Origin: Tricholomella constricta
Taxonomy: Eukaryota > Basidiomycota > Agaricomycetes > Agaricales > Lyophyllaceae
Assembly (NCBI GenBank): GCA_013368375.1
Contig: JAACJP010000033.1
Location: 62,001 to 126,000, forward strand
Direction of reading: 5' to 3'
DNA: 64,000 bases
Both the position numbers and the translations under genes were made by a program. Below, in pieces: positions 63,809-64,000 of this stretch. The notes under the pieces are model-generated. The model had not been told where the DNA came from and made no database searches. It saw only the letters and a list, made by a program, of their open reading frames with translations. The first letter of the stretch is position 1; every line of letters begins with the position of its first letter.

Positions 63809-64000
63809 ATGACTGTCCAGCCATTAGATTCTATGGATTTCTCCCTGGGCACTTACAATGACCATGGTGCTCACATACAGGAGGTCCTCTTCTACTGTGA
63901 ATCTCGCCTCCGCAAGGCCCTGGAGACATACAAGACAGAGGAACAGGATGTTCAGCAGTGGATGCAGCCGCACATCGCTGAAGAGCTTGTGAGTATTTGT
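63809..64000 (+). CDS. 5' exon of an unrecognised gene, cut by the window edge
   Basis: ATG 63809 opens a 60-codon exon ending at 63988, followed by a consensus donor GTGAGT. The peptide is acidic and helical (LRKALETYKTEEQDVQQW). A TATA box lies upstream. It is inside the CCGCGG block and probably another member of it. Too little is present to name it. Confidence 0.55.
   Translation, partial: MTVQPLDSMDFSLGTYNDHGAHIQEVLFYCESRLRKALETYKTEEQDVQQWMQPHIAEELVSIC

Larger units (their letters stand above)
35700..64000. other. CCGCGG-rich compartment (KDZ-associated block)
   Basis: By eye there are about 48 CCGCGG sites in 35.9-43.1 kb, 17 in 50.8-52.7 kb and 12 in 62.4-63.7 kb, against about one per 4 kb expected and seen elsewhere. 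I noticed none in gypsy-2 or gypsy-3. Sites sit in exons (mostly as Ala-Ala), in introns and between genes. Confidence 0.8.

Noticed and set aside
35700..64000. A TET/JBP dioxygenase gene, known to travel with some fungal KDZ transposons
   Set aside because: I looked for an HxD...H...R double-stranded beta-helix signature in the open frames and did not find one within the window.

Overview
The window looks like a stretch of a filamentous basidiomycete genome, most likely a mushroom-forming Agaricomycete. Host genes are intron-dense, with short GT-AG introns of about 50-90 bp. The mobile elements are Ty1/copia and Ty3/gypsy LTR elements, a probable DIRS-like element, and a KDZ (Kyakuja-Dileera-Zisupton) DNA transposase of fungal type. 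No rRNA or tRNA gene and no CRISPR array was recognised. The species cannot be told from the sequence.

Layout. 1-4805: Ty1/copia element copia-1 (minus strand, runs off the left edge), whose 5' LTR ends 213 bp before the next gene. 5019-8339: intact transportin-type karyopherin (+, nine exons). 8954-10700: intact L-type-lectin cargo receptor (-, about twelve exons), convergent with it. 11339-15107: an unrecognised multi-exon gene, decayed BAG-domain and GH15 gene fragments, and an unrecognised three-exon gene (-). 15557-31716: copia-2 with a 5-bp target duplication (GGGGT), itself split by gypsy-1 (19496-30026, target duplication ATCAG, LTRs that read as identical). Gypsy-1 carries two extra ORFs after pol. 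32150-35700: a DIRS-like fragment interrupted by the 3' end of a chromodomain gypsy element.

From about 35.7 kb to the right edge the character changes. A three-unit 158-bp tandem repeat is followed by a compartment crowded with the hexamer CCGCGG, in exons, introns and intergenic DNA alike. It holds four recognisable genes plus a fifth entering at the right edge: a small gene (-, 36.9-37.5 kb), a coiled-coil protein with a Zn2Cys6-type cysteine cluster (+, 37.7-40.1 kb, one in-frame stop), an intact five-exon gene (-, 40.4-43.0 kb), and, head-to-head with the last, a KDZ transposase gene (43.3-63.4 kb). The KDZ gene is cut into three parts by two gypsy elements, gypsy-2 (43786-50419) and gypsy-3 (53042-62237), each flanked by the 4-bp duplication GCGG. 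The hexamer is nearly absent from the two inserted elements, so it behaves like a signature of the older KDZ-associated block.

Most striking points: (i) the CCGCGG-tagged KDZ compartment with its own putative Zn2Cys6 protein; (ii) three gypsy elements that appear to use three different gag-pol recoding signals (UGA-CUA readthrough, -1 at GGGAAAA, -1 at AAATTTT); (iii) gypsy-3 has lost integrase and carries an intron-containing antisense gene between pol and the 3' LTR, bracketed by a duplicated polypurine/hairpin module; (iv) CG-to-TG/CA changes explain both LTR mismatches seen and fit several in-frame stops. All calls come from reading the sequence; no database search was run.
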